58,866 bases of DNA from an uncultured Anaerolineae bacterium (GTDB taxonomy: Bacteria; Chloroflexota; Anaerolineae; CG2-30-64-16), in NCBI GenBank assembly GCA_937124585.1, contig CAKZKT010000071.1, forward strand, positions 1-58,866. Reading direction: 5' to 3'. The notes below the pieces were generated by a model. The model was not told where the DNA came from, searched no databases, and saw only the letters and a list, made by a program, of their open reading frames with translations. Made by a program: the position numbers and the translations under genes. Below are positions 43,289 to 51,235 of the stretch, in pieces; within the stretch, counting starts at the first letter, position 1; each line of letters opens with the position of its first letter.

Positions 43289-43843
43289 ATGCCGGCCAAT
43301 GTCCTTTCCAACGCCCTGGTGGGCCCTTTCCACGACCTGCGGCGTTTCGTGGTGGGCGCGCTGGCCGCGCCACCTCCCACCCGGCGCACCGGCGCTGCGG
43401 AGGTGGCCGCGGCGCGCGCGATCCTGGCCGCGGCAGGCTGTGACCTCTCCGGCTGCACCGAGGAGAACCTGCACACGGCCGTCGTGCCCCTGGCGCCCGC
43501 AGCGGCCTACGATCGCTTCGCTGCCTGGCAGGCCTGGCCGTGCTCCGCGTTTTTCGCATGCTCCCAGACCGAGGGGGGCGTGGCGCGCTTCTCTTATCGT
43601 TTCTACGGGCTGATCCCGGTGGTGCGCATGCAGCTTGCCAGCGCCGTGCGGCCGGCGCACATCATCCACCGGGTGCTGTGGGGGTTCGGCGCGGGCGGCT
43701 ATCACTGCTTCCTCTTCGCGCCGGCAGACGATGCCGGCTCAACCGTCGTCTCGATCTTCACGGTGTACCCGCCCCAGCCGTTCCTGACCGGCCTGCACGA
43801 CCAGACCAACCGGGATATCTTCCGGCTGTTGGGCGGCGCGTGA
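43289..43843 (+). CDS. Hypothetical protein, unknown
   Basis: 184 residues; no family recognised. Codon use matches the neighbours. It has five Cys (CDLSGC, WPCSAFFAC, YHC), aromatic-rich strands (FSYRFYGLIPVVRMQL, GGYHCFLFAP, STVVSIFTVYPPQPFL) and helix-like N-terminal half, giving an alpha/beta fold resembling a small SRPBCC or heme-binding protein only in outline. GGAGG is present at 43270, somewhat far from the ATG. It lies between hybD and an SDR gene on the same strand with short gaps, so it may belong to the hydrogenase operon. Confidence 0.6.
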   Translation: MPANVLSNALVGPFHDLRRFVVGALAAPPPTRRTGAAEVAAARAILAAAGCDLSGCTEENLHTAVVPLAPAAAYDRFAAWQAWPCSAFFACSQTEGGVARFSYRFYGLIPVVRMQLASAVRPAHIIHRVLWGFGAGGYHCFLFAPADDAGSTVVSIFTVYPPQPFLTGLHDQTNRDIFRLLGGA

Positions 43844-43874
43844 GATCGTCGGCGTGAACGAGGGCAGACGGCGT

Positions 43875-44987
43875 ATGATGACCAAACCGGGGATGATCAT
43901 CACAGGGGGCACCGGCTTCCTGGGCGCGCGGCTGACCGAGATCTGTTCCGAGAAGTTCACCGTCTACTCGATCTCCCGGCGGGCACACCAGAAGCCGAAC
44001 CTGCCGCATGGGCCGGACATCCACTATTTCGACGCCGATGTCGGCAACTTCGAGGCCCTGCGCGCTGCCTTCGAGCGCATCCGCGAGTTGGGCGGCGCGA
44101 CCATCCTGTTGCACCTGGCGGGCTACTACGATTTCACCGGCGAGGACCACCCCGAATACACCACCACCAACGTCATCGGCACGCGCAACGTCCTGGAACT
44201 GGCCGTGCCCCTGCGTTTGAAGCGCCTCTTCTTCACCAGCTCCATTGCGGCCTGTCCTTTCCCTCCGCCCGGCGGGGCAGTGACCGAGGAGACCCCGCCC
44301 ACCGCGCCGCCCCCCTACTCCCGTTCGAAGCGGGCCGGCGAGGAGCTGCTGCAACGTTACCGCGATCAGGTGCCGTCGTGCATCCTGCGCCTGGCGGCCA
44401 TCTTCAGCGAATGGTGCGAATACGAGCCGTTGTACAACTTCCTGGAGACGTGGCTGGGGGGCGGCTGGAACGCGCGCATCCTGGGCGGCTGCGGGAAGTG
44501 GGCCGTGCCCTATCTGCACGTGCGCGACCTGGTCGCGTTCTTCCTGACCGTCATCGAGAAGTGCGACCAGACCCAGCCGCAGCAGGTGCTTCAGGCCTCG
44601 CCCAACGGCTGCACCACCGTGCGCGAGCTGTACGAGCGGGCAACCCTCCATCATTTCGGCGCGCCGCGGCGCTGGATCTACGTCCCCAAGCCGCTGGCCC
44701 GCCTGGGCATCGGCATGCGGGAGCGGTGGGGCCGCCTGACCGGGGTCATGCCGTTCGAGCGTTCGTGGATGGGGGAGTACATTGACATGAAGCTGAACGT
44801 GGACGCGACTTACACCCATCGGCGCCTGGGGTGGCGGCCCAGCCCGGAGCTCAGCATCCTGAACTGCATCCCCGCCATGATCCACAACCGCCGGGCGCAC
44901 TTCGCGGAGTGGTGTCGGCGCTACGAGCGCTCGCGTAAGGGCGGACACCGAAACCCGAAGTTGCGCTGCAATCCGGTCCTGTGTTGA
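43875..44987 (+). CDS. NAD-dependent epimerase/dehydratase (extended SDR)
   Basis: 370 residues. ITGGTGFLGARL (about 8-19) is the complete GxxGxxG NAD-binding loop; HLAGYYDFTG and the YSRSKRAGEELL segment with the YxxxK pair are the active site. The C-terminal part (KWAVPYLHVRDLVAFFLTVI) resembles sterol/dihydroflavonol-type dehydrogenases more than sugar epimerases. The substrate is unknown. ATG 43875 has GAGGGC 10 nt upstream; GTG 43854 is an alternative. It follows the unknown protein by 31 bp. Confidence 0.8.
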   Translation: MMTKPGMIITGGTGFLGARLTEICSEKFTVYSISRRAHQKPNLPHGPDIHYFDADVGNFEALRAAFERIRELGGATILLHLAGYYDFTGEDHPEYTTTNVIGTRNVLELAVPLRLKRLFFTSSIAACPFPPPGGAVTEETPPTAPPPYSRSKRAGEELLQRYRDQVPSCILRLAAIFSEWCEYEPLYNFLETWLGGGWNARILGGCGKWAVPYLHVRDLVAFFLTVIEKCDQTQPQQVLQASPNGCTTVRELYERATLHHFGAPRRWIYVPKPLARLGIGMRERWGRLTGVMPFERSWMGEYIDMKLNVDATYTHRRLGWRPSPELSILNCIPAMIHNRRAHFAEWCRRYERSRKGGHRNPKLRCNPVLC

Positions 44988-45174
44988 CCTGCCGGACAAA
45001 GACAACGTGACCGGGTCGCGTTGCCGCGTTTTCGCCGGGAACCGGCTGCCCCCATTTGCAACGCACGCAGCTGCTTTCTTTCATCCGAAAGCGCGTCGCC
45101 CCTGTGCCGCCTCCACCCCATTGTTCTCTCCATCTGCCTGTTTCCCCGCCGCGCTCTGCGCATGATATTTGTCA
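44988..45174. other. Intergenic region upstream of fur
   Basis: 187 bp with no gene. Base composition drifts to T-rich toward the fur promoter. I see no strong terminator for the preceding gene. Confidence 0.45.
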
Positions 45175-45203
45175 TAGACAGACCGACTGCTGTCGGCTAT
45201 ACT
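45175..45203 (+). promoter_or_regulatory. Promoter of fur-feoAB operon
   Basis: TAGACA (45175-45180), 17-bp spacer, TATACT (45198-45203); each box matches the consensus at 5 of 6 positions. The operator-like dyad begins immediately at the -10 end. Confidence 0.75.
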
Positions 45204-45223
45204 ATTTGCAAATCAATTGCAAT
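45204..45223 (+). promoter_or_regulatory. Putative Fur-family operator (TTGCAA dyad)
   Basis: Perfect 10-bp palindrome ATTTGCAAAT (45204-45213), then C, then AATTGCAAT; together an 8-1-8 dyad TTGCAAAT-C-AATTGCAA. It covers the expected transcription start just after the -10 box, an ideal place for repression. Binding by the Fur-family protein encoded next is inferred. Confidence 0.6.
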
Positions 45224-45235
45224 AAGGATGATTTT

Positions 45236-45709
45236 ATGAGAGATTTGATTCCGTGCGCGATGGCCCTGTTGCGCGCCCAGGGCGGACGCATGACCGAACA
45301 GCGGCGGATCATCCTGGAGGCGCTTAACGCTCTGAACGAACACCCGACGGCCGATGAGGTCTACGCGTTTGCCCGCGCGCGCAATCCGCGGCTGAATCCG
45401 TCCACGGTCTATCGCACGCTGGCCTGGCTGGAGAACGCCGGCCTGGTGAGCCATTGTCACCTGGACTCCGGGCCTGACGGCGAGCATTCCGAGCGGTACG
45501 ATCCGGTGACACCGGTCGAGCATCACCATTTCATCTGCACGGCTTGCGGCGCGGTGACGGAGTTCACCGCGGCGCCAATCGAAGCGATCAAAGCCGAGTT
45601 CGCAGCGCAACATGCGGTCGTGGTAGAGCGCGCCGCATTGACGCTCTACGGTCTGTGCGCCCGCTGTCAGGCCCGCGCACAACGAGTTGGAGGCAGCCAG
45701 AATGATTGA
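45236..45709 (+). CDS. fur: Fur-family metal-dependent repressor
   Basis: 157 residues. N-terminal winged helix at 10-80 (MTEQRRIILEALNALNEHPTA, STVYRTLAWLENAGLV), then the metal/dimerisation half with the regulatory HHHF motif (VEHHHFICTACGAV) and structural zinc pairs CTAC and CARC. Start ATG 45236 follows AAGGATG. Coupled to feoA by a short overlap, so it very likely controls ferrous iron uptake and itself through the dyad upstream. Zur or PerR specificity cannot be excluded from sequence, but the feo context favours iron. Confidence 0.9.
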   Translation: MRDLIPCAMALLRAQGGRMTEQRRIILEALNALNEHPTADEVYAFARARNPRLNPSTVYRTLAWLENAGLVSHCHLDSGPDGEHSERYDPVTPVEHHHFICTACGAVTEFTAAPIEAIKAEFAAQHAVVVERAALTLYGLCARCQARAQRVGGSQND

Positions 45710-45968
45710 GCACAATGGCATCAGGCCGTTGAGCGAGCTGGCGGTGGGCAGCGAGGGGAGCATCCGTGCGTTGTTGGGCGGCCGAGAGTTCCGCAGCCGC
45801 GTTGCGAACCTGGGTTTCACCGCCGGCGCTACGGTTAAGGTCATCCAGAATTACGGTCACGGCCCGATGCTCGTTTCGATTCGCGGCACTCTGGTGGCGT
45901 TGGGCCGACATGAAGCTCAGAAAGTGTTGGTGGCCATCGCTGAGCACCACCCGGTGAGCGTCAAATGA
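45702..45968 (+). CDS. feoA: Ferrous iron transport protein FeoA
   Basis: 88 residues, SH3-like fold (PLSELAVGSEGSIRAL, RVANLGFTAGATVKVI, PMLVSIRGTLVALGRHEA). It is the small cytoplasmic partner of FeoB. ATG 45702, with TTGGAGG upstream, overlaps the fur stop by 8 bp and its own stop overlaps feoB by 4 bp. Confidence 0.92.
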   Translation: MIEHNGIRPLSELAVGSEGSIRALLGGREFRSRVANLGFTAGATVKVIQNYGHGPMLVSIRGTLVALGRHEAQKVLVAIAEHHPVSVK

Positions 45969-47998
45969 TGCACAGCCATGATACAGCGCCGACCGTGACG
46001 GTCGCGCCCGGCGCGGCCACGATCGCGTTGATCGGCCAGCCCAACGTGGGCAAGTCCACCGTATTCAACATGCTCACCGGCCTGAACCAACATGTGGGGA
46101 ACTGGCCGGGCAAGACGGTGGAGCGCAAAACGGGCATCTTCCGCTCGCAGAACGGCATTGCCCTCAACCTGGTAGACCTCCCCGGCACCTACAGCCTGAG
46201 CGCCAATTCGGAAGAAGAGCGGATCGCGCGCGACTATCTGATCCGCGAGCGGCCTGACGCCGCGATTGCCGTGGTGAACGCGGCCGCGTTGGAGCGCAAT
46301 CTCTATCTGGTGGCCGAGTTGCTGGCATTGGGCCAACCACTGGTGGTGGGCCTGAATATGATTGACGTGGCCGCGCAGCATGGCATCCACGTTGAGCCGC
46401 ACGTCCTTCAGGCCGCGCTCGGCATCCCGGTCATCCCCATCATCGCATCCAAAAACCAGGGCGTGAAGGAATTGATCGAGGCCGCGGCCGAGATGGCCAG
46501 GCGGCCGCAGGATTGGACGCCGGTGCGGCCGACCATTCGGCCCGAGCACGAGCCGGTGCTGGCAGCCGTGCGCGACCTCATCGCCGGGCACACGCCTGCT
46601 CCCTATCCCGAGGACTGGATTGCCCTGAAACTGCTGGAAGGCGATGCGGAGATCACCGCGCTGATGCAATCGGCCCTGCCGGAAGACAGGTGGCAGCAGC
46701 TGCACGCGCTGCTGCGCCAGCACGAAGATGCCTACCTCGACATCGCAGGCGGCCGCTACGAGTGGATCGGCCGCATGGTGCGCGCTGCGGTCACTCAGCC
46801 CAAAGCCGGCGCGATCACGCTGACGGAACGGCTCGACCACATCGCCACGCATCCGCTGGCGGGGCTGGTGCTGCTGCTGATGGTGCTCGGCCTCGCATTC
46901 TGGCTCACCTACACAGTCGCCACGCCCATCGCCGAGTGGTTGTCCACCCAGGTCCTGGATGCGCTGGCGGCGCTGGCGGCTGCGGCGCTCGGTTGGGCGC
47001 CGGCGTGGCTTTACAGCCTGGTCACCGATGGCCTGATCAACGGCGTGGGCACGGTGTTCGCGTTTCTGCCGATCCTGGTGGTCTTCTTTGCTGTCCTGGC
47101 CGTGCTGGAGGATGTCGGCTATCTGGCACGCGGGGCCTATGTGATGGATCGCTTCATGCACCTGATGGGATTGCACGGCAAGTCGTTCCTGCCGCTCTTC
47201 CTGGGCTTCGGCTGCAACGTGCCGGCCGTGCTGGGCGCGCGCATCATCGAGGAGCGTCGCGCGCGCTGGCTGACTATCTTGCTGGCGCCATTGGTGCCGT
47301 GTACTGCCCGTCTGGCCGTGATCGCGTTTCTCGCACCTGCCTTTTTCGCCACCGCGGCGGCCACGGTCTCGCTCGGCCTGGTCGGGCTGAACCTGCTCGT
47401 GCTGGCGGCAGTCGGCATCGCGGTCAATAAGCTGGCTTTTCGGGGCGAACAATCGGCCTTCATCATGGAGCTGCCGCTCTACCATGTGCCGAATCCGCGC
47501 ACGGTCGGGCTCTACATCTGGAACAACACCATCAGCTTCGTCAAGAAGGCCGGCACGTTGATCACGCTCGCCTCGGTCGCGGTGTGGGCGCTGTCGGCCT
47601 TTCCCGGCCCGGACATCAATGACAGCTTGCTGGCGACCTTTGGCCGCAGCCTGGCCCCGCTGGGCCACTTGATGGGGCTGGATGACTGGCGCGTGATCGT
47701 GGCGCTGCTGACCAGTTTCTTCGCCAAGGAGAACACCATCGCCACCCTCGGCATCCTCTACAACCTGGAAGCGGAGAGCGCCAGCCTGGCTGCAGCCATG
47801 GCGACGGCGTTGGCGCCGGCCGCGCGGCTCGCCTTCCTGGTTATCGTGATGCTCTTCATTCCCTGTCTGGCGACCACGGCGACGATTCAGCAGGAAACTC
47901 GCTCCTGGCGCTGGACGGCCGCGGCCATCGGCCTGACGTTGGTGCTTTCGATAGCGGCCGGGATCGCCGTTTATCAGATCGGCGCACGGATCGTGTAG
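45965..47998 (+). CDS. feoB: Ferrous iron transporter FeoB
   Basis: 677 residues. N-terminal GTPase with G1 GQPNVGKST (24-32), G3 DLPGTYSL and G4 GLNMIDVA, then the helical insertion domain, and a membrane part of about eight helices with two Gate motifs (VLLLLMVLGLAFWLTYTV, FVKKAGTLITLASVAVWALS). It contains GFGCNVPAVLGARIIE, the conserved Cys motif. It drives Fe2+ import. It ends 7 bp before the FeoC-like gene. Confidence 0.95.
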   Translation: MMHSHDTAPTVTVAPGAATIALIGQPNVGKSTVFNMLTGLNQHVGNWPGKTVERKTGIFRSQNGIALNLVDLPGTYSLSANSEEERIARDYLIRERPDAAIAVVNAAALERNLYLVAELLALGQPLVVGLNMIDVAAQHGIHVEPHVLQAALGIPVIPIIASKNQGVKELIEAAAEMARRPQDWTPVRPTIRPEHEPVLAAVRDLIAGHTPAPYPEDWIALKLLEGDAEITALMQSALPEDRWQQLHALLRQHEDAYLDIAGGRYEWIGRMVRAAVTQPKAGAITLTERLDHIATHPLAGLVLLLMVLGLAFWLTYTVATPIAEWLSTQVLDALAALAAAALGWAPAWLYSLVTDGLINGVGTVFAFLPILVVFFAVLAVLEDVGYLARGAYVMDRFMHLMGLHGKSFLPLFLGFGCNVPAVLGARIIEERRARWLTILLAPLVPCTARLAVIAFLAPAFFATAAATVSLGLVGLNLLVLAAVGIAVNKLAFRGEQSAFIMELPLYHVPNPRTVGLYIWNNTISFVKKAGTLITLASVAVWALSAFPGPDINDSLLATFGRSLAPLGHLMGLDDWRVIVALLTSFFAKENTIATLGILYNLEAESASLAAAMATALAPAARLAFLVIVMLFIPCLATTATIQQETRSWRWTAAAIGLTLVLSIAAGIAVYQIGARIV

Positions 47999-48005
47999 GA
48001 GGCGC

Positions 48006-48290
48006 ATGGAATCACCGATCGCATCGTCGCCGATGACCGCCCTGTTGCGCCTGTTGAGCGATGGCGCGCTCCATGCGCCTGCGGATCTGGCGCCGCAATT
48101 GGGCCTGAGCGAGCCGCTTGTCATGGCCATGATCGAGGACCTGACCCATCGCGGCTATCTGGCCCCGATACCGCAGGGATGCCCGATCTGCTGCGCCGGC
48201 TGCGGCCGCAAGCAGGCATGTCATGTCACCTCTCCGCTGCTGGCTTTGACGCCGAAAGGCCTGCGCGCAGTCAAAGCCGGCCGTGCGTAG
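48006..48290 (+). CDS. FeoC-like winged-helix protein with Cys cluster
   Basis: 94 residues. Winged-helix part at 8-52 (LLSDGALHAPADLAPQLGLS), then CPICCAGCGRKQAC, five Cys (about 59-72), able to bind an iron-sulfur cluster or zinc, as in FeoC, where such Cys adjust FeoB activity or stability. TAGGAGGCGC precedes the ATG. Last gene of the iron operon. Confidence 0.78.
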   Translation: MESPIASSPMTALLRLLSDGALHAPADLAPQLGLSEPLVMAMIEDLTHRGYLAPIPQGCPICCAGCGRKQACHVTSPLLALTPKGLRAVKAGRA

Positions 48291-48372
48291 ACGGCAGAGG
48301 GCACGTGTGGGGCCGCCTCCGGGATTGATGCCTCTCCATTTACCATCGTTTTAGGTCTAATCCTGCGTTTTG

Positions 48373-48381
48373 TGTTACAAT
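48373..48381 (+). promoter_or_regulatory. Putative extended -10 promoter of ABC exporter
   Basis: TGTTACAAT with TACAAT at 48376-48381. No good -35. The leader would be about 60 nt. The rest of 48291-48450 holds no gene. Confidence 0.5.
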
Positions 48382-48450
48382 ACATAACATAGTGGCTTCG
48401 GGCACTGGCCGCCCCGGCTGATACCAATACTGTTCTACAAGGTTTTCGTC

Positions 48451-50238
48451 ATGCGGACCCTGAAATTCCTTCTGCCCTATACACGTCGCTATCTCGTCCC
48501 CCTGAGCCTGACCGTGGTCAGCATGTTCGCCCTCGTCGGCGTACAACTTCTCGTCCCGTGGATCATTCGCGCCCTGATCGGCGCGGTGACCGATCAGGCC
48601 GCCTGGAATCCGGAGAACATGGCCTTCGTCACCCGCCTGGCCCTGGCGTTGCTCGGCGTCTTCGTGGCGCGGGCGGTGTTACAGTTCGTCCGCTCCTATA
48701 TGGCACATGTCGCCGGATGGGGCGTCGTCGCAGATGCGCGGCGCCATATCTACGAGCATATGCAGCGGCTTTCGCTGCGTTTCTACGAGGACAAACAGAC
48801 CGGCCAGCTCATGTCGCGCATGGTCAATGACTCGGATATGTTCGAGCGGTTGATCTCGCATGCGTTGCCCGATGCGCTGGTGAACGTGCTGACCCTCGTC
48901 GGCGTCAGCATCGTGATGGTTTCGATGAGCTGGCCCCTGACGCTGCTCAGCCTGGTGCCGATTCCGGTGATCGTGTTGGCGATGCGCAGCTATGCGCGCT
49001 ACGTTCGGCCGGCGTTTCGGCAGCGCCAGCAGGAGCTGGGCCAGCTCAACGCGACCCTCAACGACAATCTTTCCGGTATCCGCGAGATCAAGGCGTTCAC
49101 GCAGGAGGAGCGAGAGGCACTGCGCATTACCACGCAGATCCATCGTTATCGCGATTCGTTGTTGCGCGCGCTGCGGCTGATGGCGACCTTCGGGCCGTTC
49201 ATTGACTTCGCCTCCTCGCTGGGCACCGTCATCGTGATCTACTTCGGCGGTCGGCTGGCTTTCCAGCAGACGCTGCCCGTCGCCGATCTGGTTGCATTCT
49301 TTCTCTATCTCGATCTGTTCTACCAGCCGGTGCGCGCGTTGAATGGCGCGTGGGAGAGCATCCAGGAGGCGCTGGCAGGGGGCGATCGCGTCGCGGAGCT
49401 GCTGGAGGAGGAGCCGGAAATCGCGGAGACGCCGCATTCCATCACGCTGCCCGGCCGGGCAGCCGGCCACCTGGCTTTCCGCGATGTGAGTTTCGGCTAC
49501 AACGCCGGGGAGACAGTGCTCGAGCACATTGACCTCGAGATCCCGGCGCACTCGGTGGTGGCGCTGGTAGGGCCGACCGGCGTGGGCAAGACGACGTTAG
49601 CGAGCCTGATCCCGCGCTTTTACGATGTGACCGAGGGTGCCATCACCCTGGACGGATACGATATTCGCGATCTCAAGCTCAAGAGCCTGCGCCAGCAGAT
49701 CAGCATCGTGCTCCAGGATGTCTTCCTGTTCCACGGCACGGTGCGCGAGAATATCCTGTTCGGCAATCCCGACGCTACCGAGGAGGAGATGATCCGGGCC
49801 GCGCAGATTGCCAACGCGGAGGAGTTCATCGCGCGACTACCTAACGGTTATGATACGTTGATCGGCGAGCGTGGGGTCAAGCTGTCGGGCGGGCAGAAGC
49901 AGCGGTTGGCCATCGCGCGGGCGGTGCTGAAAGACGCGCCGATCCTGATCCTGGACGAGGCGACTTCCGCAGTGGATACCGAGACGGAGATGCTGATCCA
50001 ACAGGCGCTGGAGCGGCTGATGGCGGGCCGCACCACCATCATCATCGCCCATCGCCTTTCGACCATCCGCAACGCCGACATGATCGTAGTGCTGGATGGC
50101 AAGCATATCGTCGAGCGCGGCACGCACCGCGAGCTGATGGCCCGCGATGGCCTGTATCGTCACCTGAACATGATCCAGACGGAGGTCGAACGCCAGTGGG
50201 CAGCCACTCACGCCGATCCGCTGGTGGCGACGAACTGA
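48451..50238 (+). CDS. ABC exporter half-transporter (membrane domain fused to ATPase)
   Basis: 595 residues. Six helices at 1-310 (LVPLSLTVVSMFALVGVQLL and others), then the ATPase at 335-585 with Walker A GPTGVGKTTL, Q loop, signature LSGGQKQRLAIARAV, Walker B ILILDEATSAVD and the switch His in IIIAHRLST. It is an MsbA/multidrug-type half exporter that works as a dimer; since no second half gene is adjacent, a homodimer is likely. The substrate is unknown. Confidence 0.92.
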   Translation: MRTLKFLLPYTRRYLVPLSLTVVSMFALVGVQLLVPWIIRALIGAVTDQAAWNPENMAFVTRLALALLGVFVARAVLQFVRSYMAHVAGWGVVADARRHIYEHMQRLSLRFYEDKQTGQLMSRMVNDSDMFERLISHALPDALVNVLTLVGVSIVMVSMSWPLTLLSLVPIPVIVLAMRSYARYVRPAFRQRQQELGQLNATLNDNLSGIREIKAFTQEEREALRITTQIHRYRDSLLRALRLMATFGPFIDFASSLGTVIVIYFGGRLAFQQTLPVADLVAFFLYLDLFYQPVRALNGAWESIQEALAGGDRVAELLEEEPEIAETPHSITLPGRAAGHLAFRDVSFGYNAGETVLEHIDLEIPAHSVVALVGPTGVGKTTLASLIPRFYDVTEGAITLDGYDIRDLKLKSLRQQISIVLQDVFLFHGTVRENILFGNPDATEEEMIRAAQIANAEEFIARLPNGYDTLIGERGVKLSGGQKQRLAIARAVLKDAPILILDEATSAVDTETEMLIQQALERLMAGRTTIIIAHRLSTIRNADMIVVLDGKHIVERGTHRELMARDGLYRHLNMIQTEVERQWAATHADPLVATN

Positions 50239-50249
50239 ATCCGCTCGCG

Positions 50250-50456
50250 TTATTTTTTGATCCGTTCGCTGGCGGGCGTGTTCATCAGCTGCGGATCGGG
50301 GGTCCCTGGGCCGCACTCCGGCGCGTAGCAGGTGACGTCCACGAAGACGCACTTTTGCTGGCAGCCCGGGCACGTGTCTGGAGGCGGCGGCTTGGCCTGG
50401 AAGGTGTAGCCGCACTCCGAACATTTCCACCAGGGATGGGGTTTCTTGGCCGGCAT
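50250..50456 (-). CDS. Rubredoxin-like small metal protein
   Basis: 68 residues. CSECGYTFQAK and DTCPGCQQKC form the two knuckles of a rubredoxin-like iron or zinc site; a second pair is CVFVDVTCYAPEC. The Pro-rich 23-27 segment shortens the usual rubredoxin loop. Likely electron carrier or zinc ribbon in an anaerobe. It is convergent with the ABC exporter, 11 bp apart. Confidence 0.75.
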   Translation of the reverse strand: MPAKKPHPWWKCSECGYTFQAKPPPPDTCPGCQQKCVFVDVTCYAPECGPGTPDPQLMNTPASERIKK

Positions 50457-50505
50457 AGGTTTGCTCCTTATCTCTTCTGGCGTGTGTTCCGTGTTTGTGC
50501 GTGTG

Positions 50506-50745
50506 TTATCGTGCTCCTGGTAGAACCCTCTCGCGGAGAATCAAGTCGGCGACAGGTAATGCCCTCAATTCTAACTGTGACAGCTTAATGAATTTGCTGG
50601 CGTCTTCAATCTCAACGCCAATAACTCGATTGCTTGCGTCAAAATCCAGCACAACCCCCGGCGCGGTCTCTTCGGATTCTGTACTTGTTCCTTCGGCAAG
50701 TTTGATATAGAGCATGTCGCTATCGCGATAGTATTCAACCGGCAT
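50506..50745 (-). CDS. DUF2283 family protein
   Basis: 79 residues. MPVEYYRDSDMLYIKLAEGT followed by GVVLDFDASNRVIGVEIEDA is the DUF2283 signature. Start 50745 is supported by AGGGGAG. It lies 13 bp after the end of the frameshifted gene at 50759-50990. Pairs of this type are common and have been suggested to be toxin-antitoxin-like, which is unproven. Confidence 0.8.
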   Translation of the reverse strand: MPVEYYRDSDMLYIKLAEGTSTESEETAPGVVLDFDASNRVIGVEIEDASKFIKLSQLELRALPVADLILRERVLPGAR

Positions 50746-50758
50746 AGTTCTATCTCCC

Positions 50759-50990
50759 CTAAGCTTTGAAACGACGGTCGAAAAAGGCATTATGCACCGT
50801 CTCTCCGTGCAGACTCGGTCACAACCCGCAAGTATTTTCCCACTTCTGAGATAAGTGCCCAGCGACGAATACGTCCATTTGCTTGAACCACCGTGCAAAT
50901 CGGATTATTCAGCACATGTTCAATCCATTCTGTCTTGATGTCAGGACGACGTGCCACGACGCTAGCCCTGAAATAGTTCGTTGTTTTCAT
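50759..50990 (-). pseudogene. Frameshifted partner of DUF2283 protein
   Basis: Reading from ATG 50990 (AAGGG upstream) gives MKTTNYFRASVVARRPDIK and GRIRRWALISEVGKYLRVVTE, then a premature end at 50790. Skipping one base (near 50813, GAGTCTG read as GAGCTG) restores LHGETVHNAFFDRRFKA, ending at TAG 50759-50761. That ending is the one I know from intact family members (ETVHNAFFDR), so one extra base has broken the gene or it is a sequencing error. The function of the family is uncertain (DUF4258-like or toxin-like). Confidence 0.7.
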
Positions 50991-51080
50991 GCTCACCCTT
51001 TGCCAACACTATCAGAGGCGACACATATTGTACGATGCTTTCAGCTCGAAGTCAACCGCCGCAAAAGAGCGCAAAGTAGA

Positions 51081-51122
51081 CGGCCCAGGCCGCCGAGATT
51101 CGCGAACGGGCAGCCTGGGCCG
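51081..51122. terminator. Terminator-like hairpin downstream of Mvh-Nuo operon
   Basis: Perfect 10-bp inverted repeat CGGCCCAGGC / GCCTGGGCCG with a 22-nt loop, 114 bp beyond the mvhA stop (minus strand). No T-run follows. Confidence 0.45.
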
Positions 51123-51188
51123 AGATACTACCGAATGCGCAGCCATGGCGAGCGATATGTGCGAAACGATCTCTCCCGAACATGAAGA

Positions 51189-51227
51189 GGATTGCTTCGA
51201 CGCACCCAACGCTCCTCGCCATGACAG
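51189..51227. repeat. Remnant of a dispersed intergenic repeat
   Basis: GGATTGCTTCGACGCACC...CGCTCCTCGCCATGACA resembles the widespread hairpin element of the form ATTGCTTCGTCGC...CGCTCCTCGCAATGACA seen between genes in many bacteria. The stem is imperfect here. Confidence 0.5.
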
Positions 51228-51235
51228 CAGAATGG

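Larger units (their letters stand above)
50997..51235. other. Intergenic region downstream of mvhA
   Basis: 239 bp without a gene. It contains the long hairpin at 51081-51122 and a dispersed repeat remnant at 51189-51227. Confidence 0.6.
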
